Of a stretch of DNA of 64,000 nucleotides, positions 40,657 to 49,608 are shown piece by piece. Each line of letters opens with the position of its first letter. Position 1 is the first letter of the stretch. The stretch covers positions 18,963,531 to 19,027,530 of the forward strand of contig CM060484.1 in the NCBI GenBank assembly GCA_030544235.1, given 5' to 3'. The notes under the pieces are model-generated. The model had not been told where the DNA came from, did no database searches, and worked only from the letters and a program-made list of their open reading frames with translations. This DNA is from Lepturacanthus savala. Its lineage: Eukaryota > Chordata > Actinopteri > Scombriformes > Trichiuridae. Both the position numbers and the translations under genes were made by a program.

Positions 40657-43302
40657 CTAACCTACTCCCCCCCCCGCCTCCCCATGGGAGCGGGAAAGGA
40701 AGTCGGCCACGGCCATCTGCGCCCCCGGCCTATGGATCACTGTGAATTTAAAAGGCTGTAAAGCTAGATACCACCGAGTGATCCGGGCGTTGGCATCCTT
40801 CATGCGGTGGAGCCATTGAAGGGGAGCGTGGTCCGAGCAGAGGGTGAATGGGCGCCCCAGCAGGTAGTACCGCAGAGCATCGACCGCCCACCGGATGGCC
40901 AGGCACTCCCTCTCCACCGTGCTGTACCTGGCCTCCCTCTCCGACAACTTGCGGCTGATGTAAAGCACTGGGCGGTCGACGCCCCGCACCCGCTGGGACA
41001 GAACGGCCCCCAGCCCCCTGCCCGACGCATCAGTCTGCAAGACAAAAGGGAGAGAGAAGTTAGGTGTGTGGAGAAGAGGCTCCCCACAGAGGGCCTGCTT
41101 TACCCTCTCAAACGACACCTGGCACTGCTCCGTCCACTGGACCGGATCTGAAGCACCCTTTCGGGTGAGGTCGGTTAAAGGGCTGGTCAGCTCCGCGAAG
41201 TTGGGGATAAATCGCCGGTAATAGCCGGCCAGCCCCAAAAACCGCCGCACCTCTTTTTTGGTCTTGGGCCTTGGGCAGGCTGCAATCGCTGCTGTCTTGT
41301 CAACCTGTGGACGCACATGCTCCGCCCAGGTGTTACTGTGGATGATGACATCATCCAGGTAGGCGGCAGCATATGCGGCATGGGGGCGCAGCACCCGGTC
41401 CATGAGGCGTTGAAAAGTGGCTGGGGCCCCAAACAACCCAAACGGAAGTGTGACAAATTGGTACAAACCGTACGGAGTAGAGAAGGCCGTTTTCTCCTTG
41501 GACTCTGGAGACAAGGGAATCTGCCAGTAGCCCTTGGTCAAATCCAGCGTCGTGAAAAAGCGAGCAGGGCCCAGGCGATCCAGGAGTTCGTCGACCCGGG
41601 GCATTGGATAGGCGTCAAACTGTGAAACATCATTCACCTTGCGATAGTCCACACAGAACCGGATAGACCCATCTTTCTTGGTTACAAGAACGATGGGGCT
41701 ACACCAGGCACTGTTGGACTCTTCTATTACACCCATCTCCAACATAGCTTTCAATTCAGCCTGAACCACTTTTCTCTTGTGTTCAGGTAGCCGATAGGGC
41801 CGCGAACGCACCGTCACCCCTGGGTGAGTCTCGATACGGTGTTGAATAAGGCTTGTGCGTCCTGGCAGGGGGGAAAACACATCAGCGTAACGCTGCTGCA
41901 ACCTGGCAATGTCTGCTCCCTGGGACGGTGAGAGATGGTCTTCACAACGGAGCGGGGCAGGATTGGTCGATTTTGGTACCTCGGGCCCCAACTCATCTCT
42001 CTCTCTAATTGTCGTCACCAGGGAAACAGGCTCCGCCTCTCTCCACACTTTAAGGAGGTTGAGGTGATAAATCTGTGTTGCCCCTCCCCTGTCAGATCGC
42101 ACAAGCTCGTAATCAACGTCACCCACTCGCCGTGTGACCACAAAGGGTCCTTGCCACTTGGCGAGTAATTTGGAGTTGGAAGATGGGAGCAATACAAGCA
42201 CTTTATCTCCCGGTGAAAATTGTCTCAGCCTCGATCCTCTGTTGTACAGCCGCTGCTGACGTTCCTGGGCCCGGAGCAAATTCTCACGTGATAACTGCCC
42301 TAGTGTGTGGAGTTTTGCTCTCAGGTCCAGGACGTATTGAACTTCATTCTTACTTGGGCTCGGACCGTCCTCCCAGCTTTCTTTAACCAGGTCCAGAACC
42401 CCCCGTGGTTTCCTGCCGAACAGCAGCTCAAAGGGAGAAAATCCCGTTGAGGCCTGGGGTACCTCGCGCACTGCAAACAACAGAGGATGTAGCCATTTAT
42501 CCCAATTATGATTATCATCGTGCACAAACTTACGGATCATGGACTTCAAGGTCTTATTCAGGCGCTCCACGAGGCCGTCCGTCTGAGGGTGGTAGATGCT
42601 GGTTCGAATAGCCTTGATGCCCAATAACCCGTACAGTTCTCTCAGTGTTCGTGACATAAACTGGGTGCCCTGGTCAGTCAGGATCTCTTTCGGGATCCCG
42701 ACTCGGGAGATAACTTGAAACAGCGCTTGCGCCACACTCTTTGCAGAGATGGTGCGCAGCGGCACTGCCTCGGGATATCGCGTTGCGTAATCCACCAGGA
42801 CTAACACAAAGCGATATCCCCGTGCACTCCGGTGAAATGGCCCGATGAGGTCCATCCCAACGCGTTCAAATGGGACCTCCATCAGTGGTAGCGGGCGCAA
42901 TGGCGCTCTCGGGACGGCCGGTGGGTTTACTAACTGGCATTCGGGGCAAGACGCGCACCAGCGGCGCACGTCTGCCCGAATGCCTGGCCAATAGAATCGG
43001 GCCATTATCCGGTTCAGTGTTTTATCATACCCCAGGTGTCCAGCCATCGGGTTGTAATGAGCCGCCTGGAAAACTATTTCCCGACGGCTTTTCGGGACCA
43101 ACAACTGGGTTACTATATCGCCTGTCTGAGTGTCACGACTCACTCTGTATAATCTGTCCCTGCGCAAAGAAAAATGTGGATATGATAGCGCTGCGTCAGG
43201 GCGCACCATGTGACCATCAATTCGTATCACTTGGTCAAAGGCAAAGCGCAGAGTATCGTCACGAGACTGCTCGAGTGGAAAATCTTCCATGGAGTCAAAC
43301 AC
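40657..43302 (-). CDS. Gmr1-like pol: integrase, RT, RNase H
   Basis: An 881-codon frame without internal stop. Integrase comes first: zinc-binding H82/H89/C116/C119, catalytic D151, D210 and E246 (D-x35-E exactly), and a GPF-type chromodomain-like module (KWQGPFVV, residues 382-389). RT follows: KKDGSIRFCVDYRKVN (542-557), D587 in LDLTKGYWQ, and YLDD at 648-651. RNase H is last: D757 in TDAS, E798 region, D823 in SDHAPLQW. Between about residues 664 and 665 some 40 residues of the RT thumb are missing compared with relatives, in frame. The first codon of the frame is GTG, so the real N-terminus is probably produced from the protease frame upstream. It ends with TAG at 40657, just before the 3' LTR. 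Confidence 0.92.
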   Translation of the reverse strand: MFDSMEDFPLEQSRDDTLRFAFDQVIRIDGHMVRPDAALSYPHFSLRRDRLYRVSRDTQTGDIVTQLLVPKSRREIVFQAAHYNPMAGHLGYDKTLNRIMARFYWPGIRADVRRWCASCPECQLVNPPAVPRAPLRPLPLMEVPFERVGMDLIGPFHRSARGYRFVLVLVDYATRYPEAVPLRTISAKSVAQALFQVISRVGIPKEILTDQGTQFMSRTLRELYGLLGIKAIRTSIYHPQTDGLVERLNKTLKSMIRKFVHDDNHNWDKWLHPLLFAVREVPQASTGFSPFELLFGRKPRGVLDLVKESWEDGPSPSKNEVQYVLDLRAKLHTLGQLSRENLLRAQERQQRLYNRGSRLRQFSPGDKVLVLLPSSNSKLLAKWQGPFVVTRRVGDVDYELVRSDRGGATQIYHLNLLKVWREAEPVSLVTTIRERDELGPEVPKSTNPAPLRCEDHLSPSQGADIARLQQRYADVFSPLPGRTSLIQHRIETHPGVTVRSRPYRLPEHKRKVVQAELKAMLEMGVIEESNSAWCSPIVLVTKKDGSIRFCVDYRKVNDVSQFDAYPMPRVDELLDRLGPARFFTTLDLTKGYWQIPLSPESKEKTAFSTPYGLYQFVTLPFGLFGAPATFQRLMDRVLRPHAAYAAAYLDDVIIHSNTWAEHVRPQVDKTAAIAACPRPKTKKEVRRFLGLAGYYRRFIPNFAELTSPLTDLTRKGASDPVQWTEQCQVSFERVKQALCGEPLLHTPNFSLPFVLQTDASGRGLGAVLSQRVRGVDRPVLYISRKLSEREARYSTVERECLAIRWAVDALRYYLLGRPFTLCSDHAPLQWLHRMKDANARITRWYLALQPFKFTVIHRPGAQMAVADFLSRSHGEAGGGVG

Positions 43303-44010
43303 GGGAACCTCCCCGGTTCCCCCTCCCCGTCTGCAGCGTCGGACAACCTCGCGTCGCCGCTAAGCACAGCGCACATATCCCCTGTCCCTGTCGGTCGCGA
43401 GCGCACCCCCACACATTGCCCCACTAGTTTATCAAACCCCGGCCAATCTGTGCCCAAGATCAGAGGATGCGCCAGGCGGGAACTAACCGCAGCCTTCACA
43501 CTATGTTTTTTTCCCTTATAGCGAATTTCCACCGGCACCACAGGATATCTGTGAATATCCCCATGCACACACCTGATATCCACCCATCCCGCCTCTAACA
43601 GTGCCCCGGGTCGAATCAGGTTCTGGTGGACTATAGACTGCATGCAGCCGGAGTCCACCATTGCCTGATGTGTACCCCCCTGAATCCTTACCGGAACGCT
43701 GTACGTCTCTCCCGGACCGGGGGAGGGTGCCGGGGGGCCGACAACCCGGATCACCTGCCCAACCTCCATTAGCGGACACTCGTGGCGGAAATGTCCGGGC
43801 TGCCCGCACCTCCAGCACTCCTGCCCTGCCGCTTGAGGGACCCTCTGTGGGCTAGGAGCAGCGCCCGTAGCAGCTGGACCCTGTGGTGGAAGAACAGAGG
43901 GGACGTTAGTGCGAGGGACAGGGGTGGGGCGGGTGGATGTTTCGGGAGGGGGACCGGGTACTGCCGCGGGTCTCCTGCGCGGTGCCGGCCTGGGACGGCC
44001 GGCGGACACT
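43227..44010 (-). CDS. Gmr1-like nucleocapsid and protease frame
   Basis: This block continues gag in a different frame: a Pro/Arg-rich stretch, then a CCHC zinc knuckle (C-x2-C-x4-H-x4-C) at 43776-43817. A retropepsin-type aspartic protease follows, with DSG at about 43647-43655 and a downstream ILGTDW flap-to-core segment. The frame stops at 43227, after overlapping the pol frame by about 75 nt. The frame itself is open further upstream, but there it only mirrors the gag coding sequence, so the functional start is near 44010 (approximate). Relative to gag it is shifted by -1, and pol is shifted by a further -1. Either frameshifting or indels could explain this. Confidence 0.8.
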
Positions 44011-44719
44011 GGTCGCGCCTCTGCTGTCTGGAGAGGACGGCCAGGTGGTCCTCCGCGAGAGCGACGGCCGTCGCCAGGTCGGCGGGGCGGTGGCAGCGCA
44101 CCCATTCCAGGGTTCCCGCCGGCAGCCCCTCCACGAACTGCTCCAGGATCATCTGGTCCATTATCCGTCCCTCGCCTGCGGTCTCCCCCGGCTGCAGCCA
44201 TCTGTGGGCCGCGTCCCCCAGCTGCTGGGCGTGGACGAAGGGGCGGTCGGTGGGCCCCAGCCTGGCCCCTCGGAACCTCCGCCGGTGGTCCTCCGCCGAA
44301 TACCCTAGCCGGTCGAGGACAGCCCTTTTCACTGCCCGGTATTGTCCCCGAGAGGAGGCAGGCAGGCCGAGCGCCGCTGTCTGCGCGTCCCCCGCCAGCA
44401 GCGGCAGCAGGCGCACGGCCCACTCTGCCTCCGGCCACCCACACGCCGCTGCCGTCACCTCGAATGCCTCCAGGAAGGATTGGGCGTCGTCCCCCACGGT
44501 CATCCGCTGCATCGTCACGCCGGAGAGCGGGGGACTCGGTGATGCTGTCCCCGACCGAGCTAGCATAGCCTGCAGCAGCTGCGTCTGCCCCTCGATCTGC
44601 CGCTGCAGCGCCGAGAGTTGCTGTCTGCTGGCCGCTGCCTGGTCCCGGCTCATCGCGGCGACCTCCGCCACGATCTGGGCCAGCGCTGTAACTGGCTGCA
44701 CCTGCTGTGGATCAGCCAT
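43769..44719 (-). CDS. Gmr1-like gag with SCAN-like capsid domain
   Basis: The first good ATG is at 44717-44719, about 30 nt inside the PBS, giving MADPQQVQPVTALAQIV. After a coiled N-terminal part, a capsid region of about 120 residues follows (DAQSFLEAFEVTAAACGW, then LPLLAGDAQTAAL, YRAVKRAVLDRLGYS and LEQFVEGLPAGTLEWV). This pattern of helices resembles the SCAN domain, which is thought to derive from the capsid of Gmr1-like elements. From about 44010 to the stop at 43769 the translation loses similarity, because the nucleocapsid and protease continue in another frame. Confidence 0.85.
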   Translation of the reverse strand: MADPQQVQPVTALAQIVAEVAAMSRDQAAASRQQLSALQRQIEGQTQLLQAMLARSGTASPSPPLSGVTMQRMTVGDDAQSFLEAFEVTAAACGWPEAEWAVRLLPLLAGDAQTAALGLPASSRGQYRAVKRAVLDRLGYSAEDHRRRFRGARLGPTDRPFVHAQQLGDAAHRWLQPGETAGEGRIMDQMILEQFVEGLPAGTLEWVRCHRPADLATAVALAEDHLAVLSRQQRRDQCPPAVPGRHRAGDPRQYPVPLPKHPPAPPLSLALTSPLFFHHRVQLLRALLLAHRGSLKRQGRSAGGAGSPDISATSVR

Positions 44720-44731
44720 GTTCACTGTGCC

Positions 44732-44749
44732 GGGTTCAGTTGGGTGCCA
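44732..44749 (-). promoter_or_regulatory. candidate primer binding site
   Basis: Two bases inside the 5' LTR the minus strand reads TGGCACCCAACTGAACCC. The leading TGG complements a tRNA CCA 3' end, so it is in the right place to prime minus-strand synthesis. The tRNA is not identified. Confidence 0.6.
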
Positions 44750-44751
44750 AA

Positions 44752-45087
44752 TGTGGCAGTCTCGCTGCCCCCGTGGGTTCCCCGGCACCGAACAGACGCA
44801 CAACAAGTCCAGTCTTTTGTGTTGAACGGGTTTTCCCGTGCTTTATTTGCACACTTACGAACACGAACACAAACACACACGTACACATACACCCGATGCC
44901 CATATGCAGCCGCCGGCTCCGCTCCGTGACTTCCTCTTCGCGGGTCCAGCCTGCTACTGTTCTTAAAGAGATGGTGAGAGTAATTAGCGCACCTGTACAC
45001 ACTGCTCAATTACTCTCACCTGGCGCCGCTCCCCTGAGCCCTCCCCACACCTCTCTCCTGCAGCCGATGCGCCACGCCCCCTCCACA
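44752..45087 (-). repeat. 5' LTR of the Gmr1-like element
   Basis: 336 bp, near-identical to 40282-40617. As the upstream LTR it should carry the element's promoter; I do not see a convincing TATA box. Minus-strand AATAAA at 44842-44847. Confidence 0.95.
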
Positions 45088-45092
45088 CACAT
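45088..45092. repeat. target-site duplication, right copy
   Basis: cacat, identical to 40277-40281. Confidence 0.92.
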
Positions 45093-45850
45093 CAATTGGT
45101 TTAAAGAGAAATGGAGAAACATTTGACTGATGAAGGTAATATCGTTCTTTTGGGGTTCAAGGGCCATAGGCAGTTAATCAGACAACCACCAAACACTGAA
45201 TTTAAGCCACAGTTCAATGAAGCATTGGACTGCAAACATCATGATATGTGGATTCTTATTACGGTGTTGGGCATTTTTATCGCATACAAGGCATCATGGG
45301 TCAGTTTGTCTATTATACTGAGGCGGAAATGCTCATGAAATGTGAGTTTCAACAAGACAATGACTCCAAATACACCAGTAAACCTGTCACATCTTGGTTT
45401 GAGACCAACAAAATTAAGTTCTGCAGTGGCCAACCCAATCCCCAAACCTTAATTCCATTAAAAACCTGTGGGCTGACATCAGAAATGCTGTTTCTGTGGC
45501 AAAACCAAGATATTCAGAGGAATTCTGAGGCTGAAATACCTGTCCTTAGGAGCCAGAAGTTGGTCGAATCCATGCAAACGCAGATGCGAAGCAGTTCTCA
45601 GAAACCATGATTATACAACTAAATACCTATTACTTTAGTGGTTCACAGAATGCTCACCGGTTTTTCAGTTTATACAGTAAATATTTGAGTTTGTAAAGAA
45701 AAATTCAGACACTGCTATATCCTTGAACAGCCTCATATTCATTTTTCTTCATTTTCTGTAAAATCAAAATTGGCACATTTTTCTTCACATTTTGATTTGA
45801 TTTAGGATATAAAATGCAGTGTTCCCAATGCACCGAAATAAAACTTCCAT
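45093..45850 (+). pseudogene. Tc1-like element relic, right member of an inverted pair
   Basis: Plus-strand reading gives a broken Tc1 transposase C-terminal half: a degenerate KHHDMWI segment (normally KHGGGSxMVWG), then FQQDNDSKYTSKPVTSWF, IKFCSGQPNPQT and a CGLTSEML remnant, each with changes at conserved positions and one-base frame slips. A 3' tail follows with acagtaaatatttgagtttg and ends near caatgcaccgaaataaaac. It aligns over about 600 bp with the left relic (39500-40276) in inverted orientation. It is more divergent than that copy and cannot encode an active enzyme. Confidence 0.78.
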
Positions 45851-45952
45851 ACAGTACCAGCACAACTATACATTGTCAACTCCTGTATGTAGGCCTGCGT
45901 TAACCCATAAAGTCTTTTGTCATCCTTTTACTCATCTTTTCCCCCCACACAG

Positions 45953-46120
45953 TGAATGGCGGCTGGTCATCATGGACAGACTGGTCGGCCTGTAACGTGC
46001 GCTGTGGCCGTGGCGTGCAGAAACGCTCTCGCACCTGTACGAATCCAGCTCCTCTCAACGGTGGAGCATTCTGCGAGGGCATGCCAGTGCAGAAGAGCAC
46101 CTGCAACACTCTGTGTCCAG
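45953..46120 (+). CDS. unc5d: unc5d exon: thrombospondin type 1 repeat 1
   Basis: This 168-nt exon encodes one complete TSP1 repeat of about 56 residues: NGGWSSWTDWSACNVRCGRG, then KRSRTCTNPAPLNGGAFCEG, ending in NTLCP. Six cysteines and the WxxW C-mannosylation motifs (WSSW, WTDW) are visible. Acceptor cacacag before 45953 and donor gtaggc at 46121, phase 1 at both ends, so the exon is a symmetrical domain module. It lies 100 bp after the right Tc1 relic and under 900 bp from the LTR retrotransposon, with splice sites intact. TSP repeats form the stalk between the Ig domains and the membrane. Confidence 0.97.
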
Positions 46121-46637
46121 GTAGGCAAAGAGATATCATCTGCACATGCTTGAGAAATATCCCAAATTTTATGTTGCAATATCGCTATATCGTCCAGCTC
46201 AAACGTCACCACTCACCATATCATCGGCAGGAAGGGTCGGGGTGGCGAAAAGAACGATATAATTGTATTATTGCAATTTTATGTTGCAGCAGCCCTGTAG
46301 TTTTCTAGGAGTTTGTTCCAGATATGTGGAGCATAAAAACTGAGTGCTCCATAAATTTTATATTACCACACACCACATCGTACATTGTAGAGTAAGCAAA
46401 GCAGTGAAATAAAGCTCAGACTCACAACAAAGGAGACTGTAAGCAACAAACAACAAAAATATATACTTTCACCTACAGGCTTAAAAACATCCTTTTTTTT
46501 TACTCTTAGGTTCCAGTTAATGGTTCGACTGAGAATTGAAAAGTTTCTGGTGAAATATGCTTCAGTGAGATTTTAAGATTTGGTGCTGGAAAGCGTTCAT
46601 TGTGAAATATAGATTTTTTTTTCTCTCTTTTTTGCAT

Positions 46638-46735
46638 TAAAAGAATAGTTTGACATTTGCGTAAATTTGCTTATTTGCTTCCTATTTACCGACAGTTAGA
46701 TGGTATCATCACCGCTCTCATATTTATCTATAATA
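46638..46735. repeat. fish interspersed repeat, end fragment
   Basis: aagaatagtttgacatttgc followed by gttagatggtatcatcaccg. The same pair of motifs recurs at 53741-53830 (gttagatggtatcatcacta), so both are fragments of one repeat family. Confidence 0.5.
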
Positions 46736-48359
46736 TGATTTTGGAGTGGGAGGGGAACAACAGGTCTTGTCTACCAGGATTATGAAAAGGAGTGGGGGGT
46801 CTAACATGCAATATAGATCCTCTCACTGTGAGTTGAACCATGAATTCTGTGAAATTGAGGCTTCATTGCAGTGAAGAATACATAATTACTGCTTTTTGCC
46901 TTTTGAGGATGTTTTCTTTCTTTATTCACAGATACCGTGATGTATTATAGATGGATTGTCTTGCAATATATCAAATATGGCAGAATCACACTTATAATAC
47001 TATCGTTATCGTGGGCCAAGTATCATGCTGGTGTCGGGTCATGAGTTATCCTGTGGCTCCCACCCTAAGCTCACTAACACCTCACAACCTATCTGGGTTC
47101 ATTTGTACAAAATAAGTGTAAAAATCAATCATTTGTGGTCTCCGAGGAATTAAATGCTGGAACAGTTTCTTGGCCAGATGCAGTGACTTCATGCTGTTTC
47201 TCTGTTTGGCAGCCAACATTCCAATTCCAAATGTCAGCCTGTCCTTGAACACATCAACATGGAGAGTTTTCTCTCTGCTCAAAAATGCTTTTCCATGCAA
47301 TAATGGTATAATTGTTCCAAAAAAAAAAAGAGAGAAAATGGACTATGTGATTACACGGCCAAGTTTCACATCTATTTAATTTGATTTTAATACCTAAAAT
47401 TAACTAAATCTGAAAGTCTAAGAGCCTTCCTTACTTTTTTCCATTTCACCATGAATGCATCACACGTCTCTGCTGCTGATACTAACAGTGGTTTGTCGAA
47501 TCTAAAATCTAATGCGGTGGACACCCCCCCCCCCCAAAAAAAAAAAAAAAACAGCAAATAATGAGAAAATGTATAGGATATGAAGGGAGAGGTAAAATAA
47601 ATAAATAAAGCAAAGCTTAGAGAGAAACAAGAAGCTCAGGTTGTGAGAGGAAAAGCCAAGCAGCAATTCCACTTATCAACACTGCCTTGTAATCTGCTCT
47701 GGCCAAGTGTTTTTTTTTTCCTTTTTTTTCTTTTTTTTTTCGAGACAAGCCCAAATTTATGATTTCAACCACAGCACCAGTTTAAAGGAAAACGCTCATC
47801 AGGTTTAAGAAAAAAAAAGTTATCAGGGGAAGGCAGTGCACTCTGGCAAACACTATCTCCTCTTTGCCAACTGCCTCCTTCTAAAGGATTTGTTCTCCGT
47901 ATCACAGTTTGAACATAAACAGGGTTGCATTTGCGTTTAGATTAGCAGGAAGAAGGAAACCTTTAGAGCACTTGGAAGTCGAAAGGAGACTTAATGGAGT
48001 ATGGCATAAAGTGTCTTTTTGCTCAAAGTCAGCAAGATGGCACATCTTCTGAGGGAGAAAATGTTAGTTTTTTTGTTGTTGTTGTTGTTTTTTATGTGGT
48101 AAAGTTGGTGCCACAGATGCTACCTCAAAAGTTCTTTGTTTTTCCTCCTAATCTTCCAGGAAACTATTACTACCTAAATACTACAGGTGGATATGGGACC
48201 AATTCATAGATTTCACTACAAATCTTCTCCAGTTCATTTCTTACATTAAGACAATTTGTTTGTCATGCATTAAGTTAAACTGTACAAGTTAAAGTTAATG
48301 ATGTATTAGAATACAATTTGTTTTCCAGCATATGTACATGTGCATGTTTGTCTTTTTGC

Positions 48360-48720
48360 AGGGCAAATAATTCAATCCATTACCTTAAAATTTACAGTAA
48401 CTAAGTGGCAGCAATTATGCAGAAAATTACGGTAATTATTTTTTTACAGTAGAAGTACTGTACTTATGTTTACACTATTGTGGCTTTACTGTAAAATAAA
48501 AATCTATTAAATACTGTTTTTTCAGTCATATTTACAGTGTTGGGTGATTAACTGTATTATAATACAGTAAATCTTTTGGTTTACTACAGTAATTCTTCAC
48601 TACTGTGTTTTATTGTAAAATATACAGCAATCTATTGTAATAATCTTTAACAGTAACTTTATTTAACACAGTAAATAATTGCAAATTTCACAGAAAAGTT
48701 TTACAGTGTAATTACTGGCT
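48360..48720. repeat. acagtaa-rich low-complexity repeat
   Basis: Many dispersed copies of tttacagtaa, tacagtg and cagtaat occur on both strands in about 350 bp, giving a degenerate inverted and direct repeat block. Probably a decayed TIR element. Confidence 0.5.
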
Positions 48721-48737
48721 GTACTGTGGACATCCAA

Positions 48738-49078
48738 CACTACCGTTCAAAAGTTTGGGGTCATTTAGAAATGTTTTATTTTTGAAAGAAATGCACTGTT
48801 TTTTTCAATAAAGACAAATCTAAACTAATCAGAAATACACTCTATACATTGCTAATGTGGTAAATGGATATTGTAGCTCCAAATGTCTGTTTTTTGGTGC
48901 AATATCGGTGTATGGAGGCCTGTGAGGCCTGGGAGGCAATGTGTTTGCTCATTGCGTCAGAAGGCTAATGTAATAACATTTTCTATTAATTATACAACTC
49001 ATGGTGGTAAATAAAAGTGTGACTTTTTATGGAAAACACTAAATTGTCTGGGTGACCCCAAACTGTTGAACAGTAGTG
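48738..49078. mobile_element. TIR family A copy
   Basis: Left end cactaccgttcaaaagtttg and right end caaactgttgaacagtagtg, 341 bp. The right end is flanked by TA; the left flank is AA, so that side has mutated. It ends about 140 bp before the second TSP1 exon. Confidence 0.8.
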
Positions 49079-49219
49079 TATAAACACCTAAAGGTGGATT
49101 GTGAATGTTTAATTTTTCACTAGTCTGAAAAAAAAAATGTGTTATGGAAGCAAATGTTTATGTGTGTGTATGTGCACCCCTGTATGCCCTAAAACGTGTG
49201 TTTGCATGTGACCCCTCAG

Positions 49220-49384
49220 TGGATGGCGGCTGGGGCGAGTGGAGCGAGTGGTCGGTGTGTAGTTCAGACTGCGAGAGGCAGCGGAGCAGAGAGTGCACAG
49301 CTCCGGAGCCCAAACATGGAGGACGGCTGTGTGACGGCGTGGCGCTAGCGACAGACAACTGCACCAGTGGCCTCTGCACACAGA
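49220..49384 (+). CDS. unc5d: unc5d exon: thrombospondin type 1 repeat 2
   Basis: This 165-nt exon encodes the second TSP1 repeat: DGGWGEWSEWSVCSSDCERQ, then RECTAPEPKHGGRLCDG and a DNCTSGLC end. NCT is a potential N-glycosylation site and WGEW/WSEW are C-mannosylation motifs. The acceptor is cctcag before 49220. I place the donor at gtgggt (49385), because only this leaves a phase-1 end compatible with the next exon; the nearby gtaaca would break the frame. If the intron were retained, translation would stop within two codons (AGT GGG TAA). Confidence 0.95.
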
Positions 49385-49608
49385 GTGGGTAACATCATCA
49401 ATGTGTTCAGGGACTGTGTCATTTACTGTTCGAAAATTTCGGGAGATCTGGACCATTGTTCTAATCATCCTCATCCATCTTCATTCTTCAACCACTTACT
49501 TAGTTAGTCCAAAGCTCACACAGGCATGGATGCATATACAAGCCTAATTACCTTAACTAACATCAAAGAGCCTATAGAGAGACCTAAATTCTTTCTCTGT
49601 CTTTGCAG

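Larger units (their letters stand above)
40282..45087 (-). mobile_element. Gmr1-like Ty3/gypsy LTR retrotransposon, full length
   Basis: A 4806-bp element on the minus strand, bounded by two 336-bp LTRs and the CACAT target duplication. Order from the 5' LTR: PBS-like site, gag (SCAN-like capsid), CCHC knuckle and aspartic protease, integrase, reverse transcriptase, RNase H, short purine-rich tract, 3' LTR. Integrase before RT is the Ty1/copia-like order known among Ty3/gypsy elements only in Gmr1-like retrotransposons of deuterostomes. The element is GC-rich against AT-rich intron. The LTRs differ at two positions, so insertion is recent. Its coding blocks lie in three frames and RT has an internal gap, so this copy is probably not autonomous. 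Confidence 0.93.
36227..45952 (+). other. unc5d: 9.7-kb unc5d intron with nested transposons
   Basis: Phase-1 intron from gtaagt at 36227 to cacacag before 45953. It contains TIR family B copies at 37.1-37.9 kb, a tip of family A at 38633, and the inverted Tc1 relics at 39.5-40.3 and 45.1-45.9 kb with the LTR retrotransposon between them. Between 36240 and 37060, and 37940-39490, I see no gene; the latter includes a short gaa triplet run near 38130. Without the LTR element the intron would be about 4.9 kb. Confidence 0.9.
46121..49219 (+). other. unc5d: 3.1-kb unc5d intron
   Basis: Phase-1 intron between the two TSP1 exons. It holds a common fish repeat start at 46638-46735, C12/A16 homopolymers near 47525-47551, an acagtaa-rich repeat at 48.4-48.7 kb and a TIR family A copy at 48738-49078. 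Stretch 46740-48350 shows no supportable gene. Confidence 0.9.

Noticed and set aside
42870..43427. A 185-codon + strand frame opposite pol
   Set aside because: Antisense shadow of the integrase/protease region of the retrotransposon.
43782..44825. A 347-codon open frame on the + strand opposite gag
   Set aside because: It is antisense to gag in very GC-rich DNA where stop codons are rare. It shows Ser/Arg/Cys-rich low complexity and no domain, and crosses the LTR boundary.
40282..45087. Endogenous retrovirus with env
   Set aside because: The pol frame ends about 40 nt before the 3' LTR, leaving no room for env; domain order fits a Gmr1-like retrotransposon instead.
47525..47551. C12/A16 run as a regulatory G-quadruplex
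   Set aside because: A single homopolymer without four spaced G runs; more likely slippage or sequencing noise.
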